64,000 bases of DNA, taken from NCBI RefSeq assembly GCF_011297335.1, contig NZ_JAAOTJ010000012.1:62001-126000 (forward strand). The letters are read 5' to 3'. Under the pieces are notes generated by a model, which saw only the letters and a program-made list of their open reading frames with translations, ran no database searches and had not been told where the DNA came from. This document shows, in pieces, positions 50,414-59,350 of the stretch. Both the position numbers and the translations under genes were made by a program. Source of the stretch: Catellatospora methionotrophica (GTDB lineage Bacteria > Actinomycetota > Actinomycetes > Mycobacteriales > Micromonosporaceae). Each line of letters begins with the position of its first letter. Position 1 is the stretch's first letter.

Positions 50414-51469
50414 ATGACGCAGGTGGACATGGTGGCGGCCGAGCCGAAGGAGATCGGCTCGGGCAGAAGGCTCGACCGGTTGCGGCGCGCCGCCGGTCGG
50501 CCAGACGCCTGGCGGCGAGGCCTGGTGCTAGCGGGGCTGGCGGTGCTGCTGGGTCTGCTCATGCTGCTGCACGGCCTGGTCCCGAACCGGATCGGGAACC
50601 TCGGCAGCCTGGTGGAGACGCTGCTGCCATGGTTCGGCCTGTTCATCCCGGTGCTGCTGGCCGGGGCGCTGTGGCGGCGCTCCGCTTCCGCTGTCGTCGC
50701 GCTGCTGGTGCCGGTCGTCGTGTGGGTGGGCCTGTTCGGCGGGACGCTCGGTGACCGGTCCCAGCCGGGCGGGGACCTGGTGCTGGCCGAGCACAACGTC
50801 GGCGCGGAGAATGCCGACCCGGTAGGCACCGCCCGCGCCCTGGCCGCGTCCGGGGCGGACGTGCTGGCCCTGGTGGAACTGGGCGAGCAGGCCCGGGGCA
50901 CGTACGAGCAGGGGCTCGCGCAGGCTTACCCGTTCCACACGGTGCAGGGCACGGTCGGGCTGTGGAGCAGGCTGCCGCTGAGCGACGTCCAGCCGGTCGA
51001 CACCGGCCAGGACGTCGGGCCGCTGGGCGACGCCAAGTCCGCCGACGAGAAGCTGCCCGACAACCGGGCACTGCGCGCCACCGTCGCCACGAAGCACGGT
51101 CCGCTCGCGGTCTATGTGGCACACCTGGGTTCGGTGCGGGTGTTTCCCCGGGTCGGCTTCGGCACGCGGGACCGGGACCGGGGCGTACAGGCACTCGGGC
51201 AGGCCCTCGCCGCCGAGCGCAACGCGAAGGTGGTGCTGCTCGGCGACCTGAACGGCAGCACGGACGACCGCGCTTTCGACGGCCTCACCTCGCGCATGGA
51301 CTCGGCCCAGGACGTAGCCGGGAACGGCTTCGGTTTCAGTTGGCCGGCCGGGTTCCCGGCAGTGCGGATCGACCACATCCTGGTCAGCGGCGTGCAGCCA
51401 CGCAGCGCGTGGACCTTGCCCGCCACCGGCAGCGACCACCTGCCCGTGGCGGCGCGCGTCGGCTGGTAA
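50414..51469 (+). CDS. VanJ/StaP-like membrane phosphatase (EEP fold)
   Basis: 351 residues from ATG 50414, after AGGGACAG. Three membrane helices (about 35-55, 65-85, 92-110) precede an endonuclease/exonuclease/phosphatase domain, with catalytic motifs EHNVGAEN, LALVELGEQ, VAHLGSV, LLGDLNGSTDD and TGSDHLPVA all kept. The architecture matches VanJ of Streptomyces coelicolor and StaP, extracytoplasmic enzymes linked to teicoplanin tolerance through undecaprenyl-phosphate recycling. Residues 1-35 are cytosolic and charged. No vanRS genes are nearby, so involvement in antibiotic tolerance is inferred from family only. Confidence 0.75.
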   Translation: MTQVDMVAAEPKEIGSGRRLDRLRRAAGRPDAWRRGLVLAGLAVLLGLLMLLHGLVPNRIGNLGSLVETLLPWFGLFIPVLLAGALWRRSASAVVALLVPVVVWVGLFGGTLGDRSQPGGDLVLAEHNVGAENADPVGTARALAASGADVLALVELGEQARGTYEQGLAQAYPFHTVQGTVGLWSRLPLSDVQPVDTGQDVGPLGDAKSADEKLPDNRALRATVATKHGPLAVYVAHLGSVRVFPRVGFGTRDRDRGVQALGQALAAERNAKVVLLGDLNGSTDDRAFDGLTSRMDSAQDVAGNGFGFSWPAGFPAVRIDHILVSGVQPRSAWTLPATGSDHLPVAARVGW

Positions 51470-51489
51470 CCCCGAGCGCGGAATTGTCG

Positions 51490-51518
51490 GGCGGCGACGG
51501 TAACTTCACCGCGCCGCC
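51490..51518 (+). terminator. Weak stem-loop after the VanJ-like gene
   Basis: GGCGGC-GACGGT pairs with ACCG-C-GCCGCC around AACTTC, with small bulges. Confidence 0.35.
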
Positions 51519-51567
51519 GCAGCCGACCTTGGCCGGTGGAACCGCCGTTCAAGGAGGTGCAGGCAGG

Positions 51568-52071
51568 GTGAACGCTGCCCAGAAACCGTGGGAGGAGCGC
51601 AGCGCCGCGCGCGTGGTCGCGCCCGCGCGGCCGCGCAAACTCGCCAAGGTGCCGTTCGTGGAGCTGGCCGACGGGCGGCTGCAGGGAGTGGTGTCCAGCG
51701 GCTCGGACATCGAGCGGGTGTACGTGTCCTCGCTGACCGCCGCGAACCACTCGTTCCACTGCAGCACCAACAACAACCGCCCCTGCGGCGGCATCCGCAC
51801 CGGCGGCTGCAACCACCTGCGTGCCCTGGCCGACGAGGCCGTGCTGCAGTACGGCGTCGCGCGGGTGGCCCGCTACCTGCGCGCCGACGTCGCCGACGAC
51901 GCCACGACCGGCGCGGCGGTGCTCGCGGCCGTCAACGCGTGGCACGAGCCGTCGGCGGGTGCGCCGGTGTTCAGCCGCTTCCTGCGCCACCTGGCCTACC
52001 TGGAGCTTTCCCCGACCACCGAACCACTGCCCGAACTGCACTGGTTCCCGGCGGGCGGGGCGGTGCGCTGA
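51568..52071 (+). CDS. SWIM-like zinc finger protein, first gene of MoxR/VWA operon
   Basis: 167 residues from GTG 51568, set by a near-perfect AAGGAGGT at 51551-51558. A zinc-binding arrangement FHCSTNNNRPCGGIRTGGCN-H places Cys65, Cys73, Cys81 and His83. The ending CxH fits SWIM domains (CxC-Xn-CxH), but the first two cysteines are seven residues apart rather than one, so this is a variant. SWIM domains bind DNA or proteins. Downstream is a helical region (about 85-150). Its stop overlaps the next start by one base (TGATG). Probably the recognition component of the operon. Confidence 0.7.
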   Translation: MNAAQKPWEERSAARVVAPARPRKLAKVPFVELADGRLQGVVSSGSDIERVYVSSLTAANHSFHCSTNNNRPCGGIRTGGCNHLRALADEAVLQYGVARVARYLRADVADDATTGAAVLAAVNAWHEPSAGAPVFSRFLRHLAYLELSPTTEPLPELHWFPAGGAVR

Positions 52072-53453
52072 TGAGGTTCGACCTGCTGGCGTCCCCGGTC
52101 GACGGGGTGACCGAGGCGTACGAGGTGGTGGCCGGATTCGACGGCGTGCTGGTGGCGGGACTGCTGCGGCCGGGCACGGAGCAGATCGCGGCGCTGCACG
52201 CGCTCGCGGCCGCGCTGTCGGGCACTCCGCTGGCCGGGCGGGTCGCCGAGGCGGTCGACAAGACCGTCGCCGGTTCGATCTCCGATGAGCACCTGGCGGC
52301 ACTGGTCGCGGCCCGCTCGGCGCTGCTCGGCGCGTCCCACGACGCCCTGCTGGCACGCCTGGACGAGGCGGCCGGGCGCAGCCGCGAGCCGTGGCCCGCG
52401 GCCGGGCCGGGCACCCCGGCGGGCGCGGACAACCTGCTGGCCGCCGCGCGGTCCTGGCTGTCCGAACTGGCCATCGCGGGCTGGCGCGGCATCGACCACG
52501 ACCTGGTGTCCCACGCCGACCAGGCAGTGCAGGCGCTCCTGGCCGAACCACGGCTGCGCAGGCTGGGCGCGCTGCTCGACGGGTTCGCCGGTGAACTGCG
52601 GGCGTGCGCGCCGGGCGCGACGATGCCCCGGGTGCCGGTGCGCCGCTGGGCCGACCTGTGGGCGCGGGCGGTGCTGCTGGCCCAGCCCGGCGCGCTGGCC
52701 GCCGTCGAGCCGGGCACGGTGTCGGGGCGGCTGCTACCGCTGGGCGTCGACCTGCACGAGCACCCGACAGCCGTACAGGCACAGGTGCACGCGGTGCTGG
52801 AGACGGCGGACGGGCCGAGGCTGGTCCGGGCGAGCGTGTCCGCGCCGAAGGTGGACACCCTCGTCGGGTCCGGCGTATGGCAGCTGCTGCGCGGGCACAG
52901 CGCACTGCTGGCGGCCGTCACCGAGCAGCGCGCCATGGACCTGACCGACATGCCGATCACCTCGGGCGGCGATCTGATCTGGTCGGACGCGCACGCCAAA
53001 CCAGGAGCGCCCGCCGAGCCGTTCGCCACGGCACGGGTGCAGCTCGCGACCGCGTCCGCCGCGCCGGTCCCACCGCTGGAGCGGCACCCGGTGCGCCTGG
53101 CCGAGCCGGTTCTCATCGAGGGGTACACCGCGACCGCGCACGACGACGGCGTCACGATCACCCTGCCGGGGCTGACCGTCGAGGTCGACGTCGAGCGGAT
53201 GCACGGCGCCGGGCCGCTGACGCCCGCGCTGGTCGCCGCGTCGACAGCCTGTGTAGGGCTGCTGCGCTGGGACGGGGGCTGGACGATCCAGCCGCTCGCC
53301 GTCGAGGCGCAGGTCAAGCGCAAGACGGTCGCCGTGCACGCGGGCGCGTGGGCGGGCGGGGCGGCCGACGCCGCCGGGGCCAAGGCCGAGGCCGCCGCCG
53401 CCGACGCGGTCAAGGTGCTGCGGGAACGTGCCGGAAGGTTGCTGCGCCGATGA
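52071..53453 (+). CDS. Unknown protein, second gene of MoxR/VWA operon
   Basis: 460 residues, no signal or membrane segment. The N-terminal half is helical and Ala/Leu-rich (LVAARSALLGASHDALLARL; SWLSELAIAGWRGIDHDLVS), the C-terminal half (about 220-440) is beta-rich with VDLHEHPTAVQAQVHAVLET, WQLLRGHSALLAAVTEQRA and VTITLPGLTVEVDVERMHG. No known domain is recognised. The two ends of the gene overlap its neighbours (TGATG and ATGA), so it is produced in step with the SWIM and VWA proteins and is probably a structural part or substrate adaptor of the complex. Confidence 0.65.
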   Translation: MRFDLLASPVDGVTEAYEVVAGFDGVLVAGLLRPGTEQIAALHALAAALSGTPLAGRVAEAVDKTVAGSISDEHLAALVAARSALLGASHDALLARLDEAAGRSREPWPAAGPGTPAGADNLLAAARSWLSELAIAGWRGIDHDLVSHADQAVQALLAEPRLRRLGALLDGFAGELRACAPGATMPRVPVRRWADLWARAVLLAQPGALAAVEPGTVSGRLLPLGVDLHEHPTAVQAQVHAVLETADGPRLVRASVSAPKVDTLVGSGVWQLLRGHSALLAAVTEQRAMDLTDMPITSGGDLIWSDAHAKPGAPAEPFATARVQLATASAAPVPPLERHPVRLAEPVLIEGYTATAHDDGVTITLPGLTVEVDVERMHGAGPLTPALVAASTACVGLLRWDGGWTIQPLAVEAQVKRKTVAVHAGAWAGGAADAAGAKAEAAAADAVKVLRERAGRLLRR

Positions 53454-54820
53454 CCGCCGACGCGGACTTCCACCGCCGCCAGGTCATCTACTGGCGGCTC
53501 ATCGCGCGGCTGTTCAGCCGCGAGGAGCAGGGCACCCTGGAAGCGGCCAGCCTGGCCGTCGTCGAGGACCTCGGCCTGCCCGCCGCGCTGCTCGACCCGT
53601 CGGTGTCGATCGACAACATCGTCCAGCGCCACCCCGACCTGGCCGCCGAGTTCGACGGCCTGATGACCGCCCAGAATCTCGACCCCGCCGCCGATGCGGC
53701 GACCGGCGGCGAAGTCGCCGACGGGAGCGCGGGTGACGGCCGGGACACCGCCGCCGAGGTACGCCGGGCCGCGCTCGCGGCGAAACTGCTGCTCAACGTG
53801 TTCGACACCGGGGCGGGCTCGGTGTCGGCGACGCAGCTCGCGCGCTGGCAGTCCGACGCGGGCTGGCTGGAGCGGGCGCTCGGTGAGGAGCCGGGCAGCC
53901 TGCGCCGCCAGGGCGGGGGAGCCGGGCAGGGCATGGGCGGCACGCTCGGTGAGCTGGAAGGTGACCTGGTGAGCCGGATGCAGCTGCGCGAGGTGCTGGC
54001 CGACCCGAAACTCGCCGCGCAGCTCACCCCGAGCATGTCGCTGATCGAGCAGCTGCTGCGCGACAAGTCGAACCTGTCCGGCGTGGCGCTGGCCAACGCG
54101 AAGTCGCTGATCCGGCGGTTCGTCGACGAGGTCGCGGCGGTGCTGCGTACGCAGGTGGAACGCACCGCCACCGGCAAGGTCGACCGGAGCGTGCCGCCCA
54201 AGCGGGTGTTCCGGAATCTGGACCTGGACCGGACCATCTGGAAGAACCTGACCAACTGGAGCCCGGACGACCAGAAGCTCTACGTCGACCGGCTGTTCTA
54301 CCGGCACACCGCCAGCAAGACCACGCCGTCGCGGCTGATCGTGGTGGTGGACCAGTCCGGTTCGATGGTCGACTCGATGGTGAACTGCACCATCCTCGCC
54401 TCGATCTTCGCGGGGCTGCCGAGAGTCGACGTGCACCTGATCGCGTACGACACCAGGGCCGTCGATCTGACGCCGTGGGTGCACGACCCGTTCGAGGTGC
54501 TGCTGCGCACCAATCTCGGCGGCGGCAACGACGGACCGGTCGCGATGGCGATGGCCCGCCCGAAGATCGCCGAACCGGCCAACACCGCGATGGTCTGGAT
54601 CTCGGACTTCTACGAGTTCGGCGCCTCCCAGCCGCTGTACGACAGCATCGTGGCGGTGCGGCGCTCCGGCGTGCGGTTCATCCCCGTCGGCTCGGTGACC
54701 AGCTCCGGCCAGAACATCGTCAACCCGTGGTTCCGCCAGCGCTTCAAGGACCTCGGCACGCCGGTCGTGTCCGGCCACATCCGCAAGCTCGTGTTCGAAC
54801 TCAAGAACTTCCTCGCCTAG
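53450..54820 (+). CDS. VWA-domain protein of MoxR/VWA operon
   Basis: 456 residues. The N-terminal 280 residues are helical, with a Gly-rich stretch (RRQGGGAGQGMGGTLGELEG) around residue 150-170. The von Willebrand A domain (about 295-450) begins SRLIVVVDQSGSMVDSMVN with an intact MIDAS motif DxSxS near residue 301, followed by the threonine site in LRTNLGGGNDG and the Asp in WISDFYEF. VWA partners of MoxR ATPases use bound metal to hold targets for remodelling. It overlaps the upstream gene by ATGA and precedes the ATPase by 12 bp. Confidence 0.85.
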   Translation: MTADADFHRRQVIYWRLIARLFSREEQGTLEAASLAVVEDLGLPAALLDPSVSIDNIVQRHPDLAAEFDGLMTAQNLDPAADAATGGEVADGSAGDGRDTAAEVRRAALAAKLLLNVFDTGAGSVSATQLARWQSDAGWLERALGEEPGSLRRQGGGAGQGMGGTLGELEGDLVSRMQLREVLADPKLAAQLTPSMSLIEQLLRDKSNLSGVALANAKSLIRRFVDEVAAVLRTQVERTATGKVDRSVPPKRVFRNLDLDRTIWKNLTNWSPDDQKLYVDRLFYRHTASKTTPSRLIVVVDQSGSMVDSMVNCTILASIFAGLPRVDVHLIAYDTRAVDLTPWVHDPFEVLLRTNLGGGNDGPVAMAMARPKIAEPANTAMVWISDFYEFGASQPLYDSIVAVRRSGVRFIPVGSVTSSGQNIVNPWFRQRFKDLGTPVVSGHIRKLVFELKNFLA

Positions 54821-54832
54821 GAGAACTGCACC

Positions 54833-55945
54833 ATGACCGAGATGCTGCGCGCCCCCGCCGAGACCAAGTACGCCGAGGAGCTGGACTGGCTGGAGTCGAT
54901 CGACGACGGTCCCAGGCCGTTCTCGTGGCGGCTGAGCCCGAAGATGGTCCGGCTGTTCATCCTGGGCAGCGAGCGCGCCGACGGCCTCGACCGGGAGGTC
55001 GCCCAGAAGTGGTTCGGCGACCGCAGTTTCGTCGAACGCGCCATCGTGACCCTTGCCTCCGACCGAGGGCTGCTGCTCATCGGCGACCCGGGCACCGGCA
55101 AGAGCTGGCTGGCCGAGCTGCTGTCCGCCGCGATCAGCCGCAACTCGACGCTGGTCGTGCAGGGCACCGCGGGCACCACCGAGGACCACATCAAGTACTC
55201 CTGGAACGTGTCGGCGGTCATCGCCAACGGCCAGTCCCGGGCCTCGATGATCCCGTCGCCGATCATGACGGCGATGGAGCAGGGCGTCATCGGCCGCTTC
55301 GAGGAGCTGACCCGTTCCACCAGCGACGTACAGGACGCGCTGATCTCGATCCTGTCCGAGAAGTACGTGTCCATTCCCGAGCTCGACGACGACAACATCG
55401 TGTTCGCCAAGCCCGGTTTCTCCATCATCGCGACCGCGAACAGCCGCGACCGGGGCGTCAACGACCTGTCCTCGGCGCTCAAGCGCCGGTTCAACTTCGT
55501 GCGCATCCCCGTGGTGACCAACAAGAAGAGCGAAGCCGAGATCGTACGTTTCCGCACCGTCGAGCTGCTACGCCGCCACCAGATCGAGCTGGACGTGCCG
55601 CCGACGCTGCTCGACATCCTGCTGCAGAGCTTCGCCGACCTGCGCGCCGCCGCCGCGTCGGCGGGCAGCGACGACGAGAAGCTGGAGTCGGCGCTGTCGA
55701 CCGCCGAGCAGATCGGCGTGCTCGAAGACGCGATCCTGCACAGCAACTTCTTCGGCGACCGCGCCCTGCGCGCGCAGACCCTGGCCGGTTCGCTGGTCGG
55801 CTCACTGGCCCGGCGCACCCCCGAGGACCTGGCCATCCTCAACAAGTACTGGCACGGGGTCGTCGAGCCGCGCAGCAAGGCCGAGGGCGGTTCGTGGACC
55901 GAGTTCCTCGAAGGCGGCCGCGAAGCGATCAAGACCCTGTCATGA
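54833..55945 (+). CDS. MoxR-family AAA+ ATPase
   Basis: 370 residues. Walker A GDPGTGKS at 84-91, Walker B-like GVIGRFEELTR near 148-158, sensor-1 SIIATANSRDRG near 198-209, and the arginine-finger area SSALKRRFNFV. The C-terminal lid (about 245-340) is helical. MoxR proteins form hexamers that mature or unfold partners together with a VWA protein encoded alongside, as in this operon. GGAGA precedes the ATG; the stop overlaps the DUF5682 start (ATGA). Confidence 0.9.
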   Translation: MTEMLRAPAETKYAEELDWLESIDDGPRPFSWRLSPKMVRLFILGSERADGLDREVAQKWFGDRSFVERAIVTLASDRGLLLIGDPGTGKSWLAELLSAAISRNSTLVVQGTAGTTEDHIKYSWNVSAVIANGQSRASMIPSPIMTAMEQGVIGRFEELTRSTSDVQDALISILSEKYVSIPELDDDNIVFAKPGFSIIATANSRDRGVNDLSSALKRRFNFVRIPVVTNKKSEAEIVRFRTVELLRRHQIELDVPPTLLDILLQSFADLRAAAASAGSDDEKLESALSTAEQIGVLEDAILHSNFFGDRALRAQTLAGSLVGSLARRTPEDLAILNKYWHGVVEPRSKAEGGSWTEFLEGGREAIKTLS

Positions 55946-58737
55946 GCACACCGACCTTCGGGGCGCTGCGCTCGCAGCTGCTCGACGCGGCGGCGGCGCT
56001 CGCCGACGGGCCGGACGCGCTCGCCGGGATCCTGTCCGGCATCGTGGACGACGTCGACCGGGCGCTGGCCGAGCCGCTGGAGATCTTCCCGGTGTGCCAC
56101 CACTCGCCCGCGTCCGCGATGGCGATGGCCCGCAGGCTGCGCGACAAGCAGCCCAAGGTCATCTACCTGGAGCTGTGCGAGGACATGACGCCGCTGCTCA
56201 CCGAGCTGCGCAACTGCCGGCCGCCGGTGGCGGTGCAGGCGTTCGCGTCCGAACTCGACGGCTTCCCGCAGGACTGGGCACCCCTGTCGGTGGTCGCGCC
56301 GATCACCGAGGCGTCGGCCGAATACCAGGCCATCGCGTACGCCCTGGACACGCCCGGGGTCGAGCTGGTGCTCGTGGACCGGTCCACCGACCACGTGTTC
56401 CAGTGGCAGCCGCGCAAGGACAGGGCCGCCGCGCCCGCCGAACCCGGTGTCGAGCCGGTCGAGGACGCCGACCTGCACGGCGACGCCGTAGGTGTGGAGA
56501 TCGGCGACCTGCGGCCGCGTTTCGCCGAACTGGAGGAGCACCTGCTGCACCACGGCAAGGTGCGGCACTGGTCGGAATGGTGGGACCAGTACGTCGAGCA
56601 GCCCCTGGGTGACGCCGACTATGACACGTACCGGCAGGTCATGGTCCTGATCGGCAGCCTGTTCCGGCGGCTGGCGCCCGGCGCCCGCGACCGGGTCACC
56701 TCCGACGAGGAACGCGAGCGCTACATGTGGACCCGGATGCGCCGGCACCTGGCCACGTCCGGCGTCAGCGCGGCCGACACGCTGTACGTGTGCGGCGCGT
56801 TCCACGCCGCCAGCCACGTCGACGAGTTCGGCCTGCACGGTGCGGACACGTACGAGATCAGCCCCCGGACCGCCACGAAGTGGCACTACGGCCTGATCCC
56901 GTCCAGCCACTCCTCGATCGAGGCGCAGTTCGGGCTGGCCTCCGGGTCGGTGTCCATCGCCGCGGCGGTGTTCGCGAAGTCGCTGACCCGCACCGGCGTG
57001 GTCCCGTACCGGCTGGAGGGCCAGCAGGGCCGCGCGTCGGCGAAGAAGAAGCCCAAACCGGCGGCGGTGGTGACGCCGCAGTCGCAGCAGGTCGCCGACC
57101 GGCTGTCCGGGTTCCTCGCCCGGCCGCCGGTGCTCGACACGCTCGACGAGGACGAGCTGCTCGGCTGGTCGGTGGAGATCGTGCGGCTGGCCCGCCGCAA
57201 CGGCTACCTGGCCAGCACCGCCGACGCCATCGCCGTGTTCGAGACGTCGATCCTGCTCGCCGGGATGCGCGGCCGGGCCCGCCCCACGCCGTACGACTTC
57301 CAGGACGCGGCCGTCACCTGCATCGAGAAGGAGTCCGTGCCCGGCCGCCGCGACGTACGGCGGCTCTGCGAGATCATGCTCGGCGGGGACCGGATCGGCC
57401 AGGTCGGCTACGAGTCGCTGCCGCCGCTGGCCCGCGACGTGCACGACCGGCTCGCGCCGCTCGGCCTCAAACTGGAGCAGCGCGGCGTGCAGCGGGCCCT
57501 GCTCGACATCGCCGGGGACCCCGTCCTGGGCAGGTGCTCCGACCTGCTGTGGATCCTGCGGCACCTGCTGCCCAAGGGTGCCGCCCGCCCGATCATGGGC
57601 GAGCGGCGGCTAGGCCACCGGGCCATCCAGGAGTCCTGGGACCTGGCCCTGGGCACCCACAGCCGGGAACTGATCGAACTCGGCTACGAGGGCATCACCG
57701 TCGAGCAGGTCCTCGAACAGCGCCTGCGCCGCGCGGTCTGGGGTCCGCAGGCCACCGCCGCGATCGCCCTCGGCGCGGTCGAGGACGCCACGCTGTACCT
57801 GCGCAGCCGCCGCTTCGCCGACGAACTCGGCGCCCGCGCGGTCGACCTGCTGGCCGCCGAACGCACCGTCGACGACGCCCCGGACGTGCTGCGCCGGGCC
57901 CGCCGCCTGCTGGCCCACTACCGGGCCACCGAACCGGTCCTGCCCGCCTGGCTGGAGGCGTTCGTCAAAGCCGGTTACGCGCACTACTGCACCCTGCTGC
58001 CGAACGCGTTCGTCGAGGAGGAGACCGGCACCAGGCAGGTCGCCGCGATGCTGGGCTTCCTGTTCAGCATGGAGAGCCTCGCGCTGTCGCTGGGGTGCGA
58101 CCGGGCTCAGCTGGAGCTGGCCATGGCACAGTCGCATCCGACCACGCCCGGCAAGACCGCGCTGCTGTGGGCGGCACAGCACCAGCTCGGCATGCTGTCC
58201 CGGGGCGAACTGCGCGAACGCTGCACGTCGCTGCTGGACAACCCGCTGGTGCTGCCCGCGTATCCGCAGTACCTGAGCGGTTTCGTGCAGGCCCTGGAGC
58301 CCGTTCCGGCGCTGGCCGGGTTCGTCGTCGAGGCGATCTCGCAGGCGTTCGGGCGGCTGCCGGACGCGGTGCTGCTGCCCTGGCTGCCGACGCTGATCAC
58401 GACCCTGCGCAAGGAGGGCGGCGACCACGTCGGCCTGCTGGTCCGCGAAGCCGGCCGGGTGTTTCCGGGAGACCTGGCGACTCTGGACGCGTGGACCCCG
58501 CCGTGGTCGGCAGCTGCGGTGGAACCGGCTGCCGGTGCGCCGCTCGTCCGGTCCGGCCCGCTCGCGGCACTGCTGGCCGCGCACCCGGTGCCGACCGATG
58601 CGCTCGCCGACCTCCTCGGCTGTGCCGGCGAGTGGGCACCGGCCGTGGCGGACCTCGGCCCTGATCCGGTGCATGAGCTGCTGGCCCGGTATCCGGAGTC
58701 GGCTACGGCACTGGCCACGGCGACCGGGATCGGCTGA
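55942..58737 (+). CDS. DUF5682 protein, last gene of MoxR/VWA operon
   Basis: 931 residues. The N-terminal third resembles the TraB/ChaN/TIKI-type superfamily: EIFPVCHHSPASAMAMARRL (HHSPAS at 53-58), VIYLELCEDMTPLLTELR, YALDTPGVELVLVDRSTDH and LYVCGAFHAASHVDEFG near residue 283. In this fold paired histidines and acidic residues can bind metal for hydrolysis, so a protease- or esterase-like activity is possible. The rest (about 380-931) is helical repeats with LEQRGVQRALLDIAGDP, DATLYLRSRRFADELGARAV and VLLPWLPTLITTLRKEG. It is the largest part of the system and the probable effector or substrate of the ATPase. Stop at 58737 just before an 18-bp terminator. Confidence 0.8.
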   Translation: MSTPTFGALRSQLLDAAAALADGPDALAGILSGIVDDVDRALAEPLEIFPVCHHSPASAMAMARRLRDKQPKVIYLELCEDMTPLLTELRNCRPPVAVQAFASELDGFPQDWAPLSVVAPITEASAEYQAIAYALDTPGVELVLVDRSTDHVFQWQPRKDRAAAPAEPGVEPVEDADLHGDAVGVEIGDLRPRFAELEEHLLHHGKVRHWSEWWDQYVEQPLGDADYDTYRQVMVLIGSLFRRLAPGARDRVTSDEERERYMWTRMRRHLATSGVSAADTLYVCGAFHAASHVDEFGLHGADTYEISPRTATKWHYGLIPSSHSSIEAQFGLASGSVSIAAAVFAKSLTRTGVVPYRLEGQQGRASAKKKPKPAAVVTPQSQQVADRLSGFLARPPVLDTLDEDELLGWSVEIVRLARRNGYLASTADAIAVFETSILLAGMRGRARPTPYDFQDAAVTCIEKESVPGRRDVRRLCEIMLGGDRIGQVGYESLPPLARDVHDRLAPLGLKLEQRGVQRALLDIAGDPVLGRCSDLLWILRHLLPKGAARPIMGERRLGHRAIQESWDLALGTHSRELIELGYEGITVEQVLEQRLRRAVWGPQATAAIALGAVEDATLYLRSRRFADELGARAVDLLAAERTVDDAPDVLRRARRLLAHYRATEPVLPAWLEAFVKAGYAHYCTLLPNAFVEEETGTRQVAAMLGFLFSMESLALSLGCDRAQLELAMAQSHPTTPGKTALLWAAQHQLGMLSRGELRERCTSLLDNPLVLPAYPQYLSGFVQALEPVPALAGFVVEAISQAFGRLPDAVLLPWLPTLITTLRKEGGDHVGLLVREAGRVFPGDLATLDAWTPPWSAAAVEPAAGAPLVRSGPLAALLAAHPVPTDALADLLGCAGEWAPAVADLGPDPVHELLARYPESATALATATGIG

Positions 58738-58743
58738 CGTCCT

Positions 58744-58788
58744 CGCGGCCGTGATGGCACCACCGTGGACGGTGCCATCACGGCCGCG
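58744..58788 (+). terminator. 18-bp perfect stem-loop closing the MoxR/VWA operon
   Basis: Arms 58744-58761 and 58771-58788, both ending in the GTGATGGCACC/GGTGCCATCAC core, pair without mismatch around a 9-nt loop (ACCGTGGAC). This is one of the strongest stem-loops found in the window. Confidence 0.85.
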
Positions 58789-58815
58789 GTCGCCCCGACG
58801 GCGTCGGGCTTCGAT

Positions 58816-59350
58816 TCACGGCTGAGCGGTCGCTGCCGGGTGCAGGTGACGGTGCAGGAAGGCGAGGATCTCGCGGCGCGCGGGCTGGGCCGCCGGCACC
58901 AGCCGGGGCGTGCTGAGGAAGCTGTGGACGGCCTTCGGATAGCAGCTAAGGCGGGTGTCAGTGCCGTGCTCGCGGAGCCGTTGCGCATACCGGCGGCCGT
59001 GGTCGTCCAGCGGGTCCAGCGCGGCGGTCACGACCAGTGCAGGTGGCAGGCCGGTGAGGTCGTCGAACTTCACCGGCGACACGGTGCGCGGGTCGAGTGT
59101 CGACGGCACGCTGAGCGTGCGGCACGCGCGCATGCGCGACGGCGACAGTGTGGGATTGTCGGCGTTCGCCGTGAACGACGGGTAGTCGGCCATCGTCTCC
59201 GTCCAGTCGGTGCACGGACTGTTGAGCACCTGGGATACGCAGCGGCGGACCCTCCCGCCGGGCGCGCAGGGCGACGAGCGCGGCGATCGTGCCACCGGCG
59301 CTCTCACCCATGACCGCGACCGCTGCTGGATCGACGCAATACTGTGAAGG
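58816..59350 (-). pseudogene. Decayed alpha/beta hydrolase (Abhydrolase_3/HSL esterase)
   Basis: Two frames must be joined. One gives DPAAVAVMGESAGGTIAALV with the nucleophile motif GESAGG (59311 downward). The other gives QVLNSPCTDWTETMADYPSF, then DDLTGLPPALVVTAALDPLD with the acid Asp and YPKAVHSFLSTPRLVP with the His. The frame break is near 59230. No HGGG oxyanion motif or N-terminal cap is found upstream, so the gene is also 5'-truncated. Likely a remnant left by insertion of the neighbouring low-GC island, or decay after transfer. Confidence 0.7.

Noticed and set aside
51971-55189. A very long open frame antisense to the MoxR/VWA operon, with similar long antisense frames at 34087-36708 and 20636-25374
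   Set aside because: Typical by-product of high third-position GC. The translations are low-complexity Arg/Gly/Val-rich strings without domains, and the sense genes carry clear motifs.
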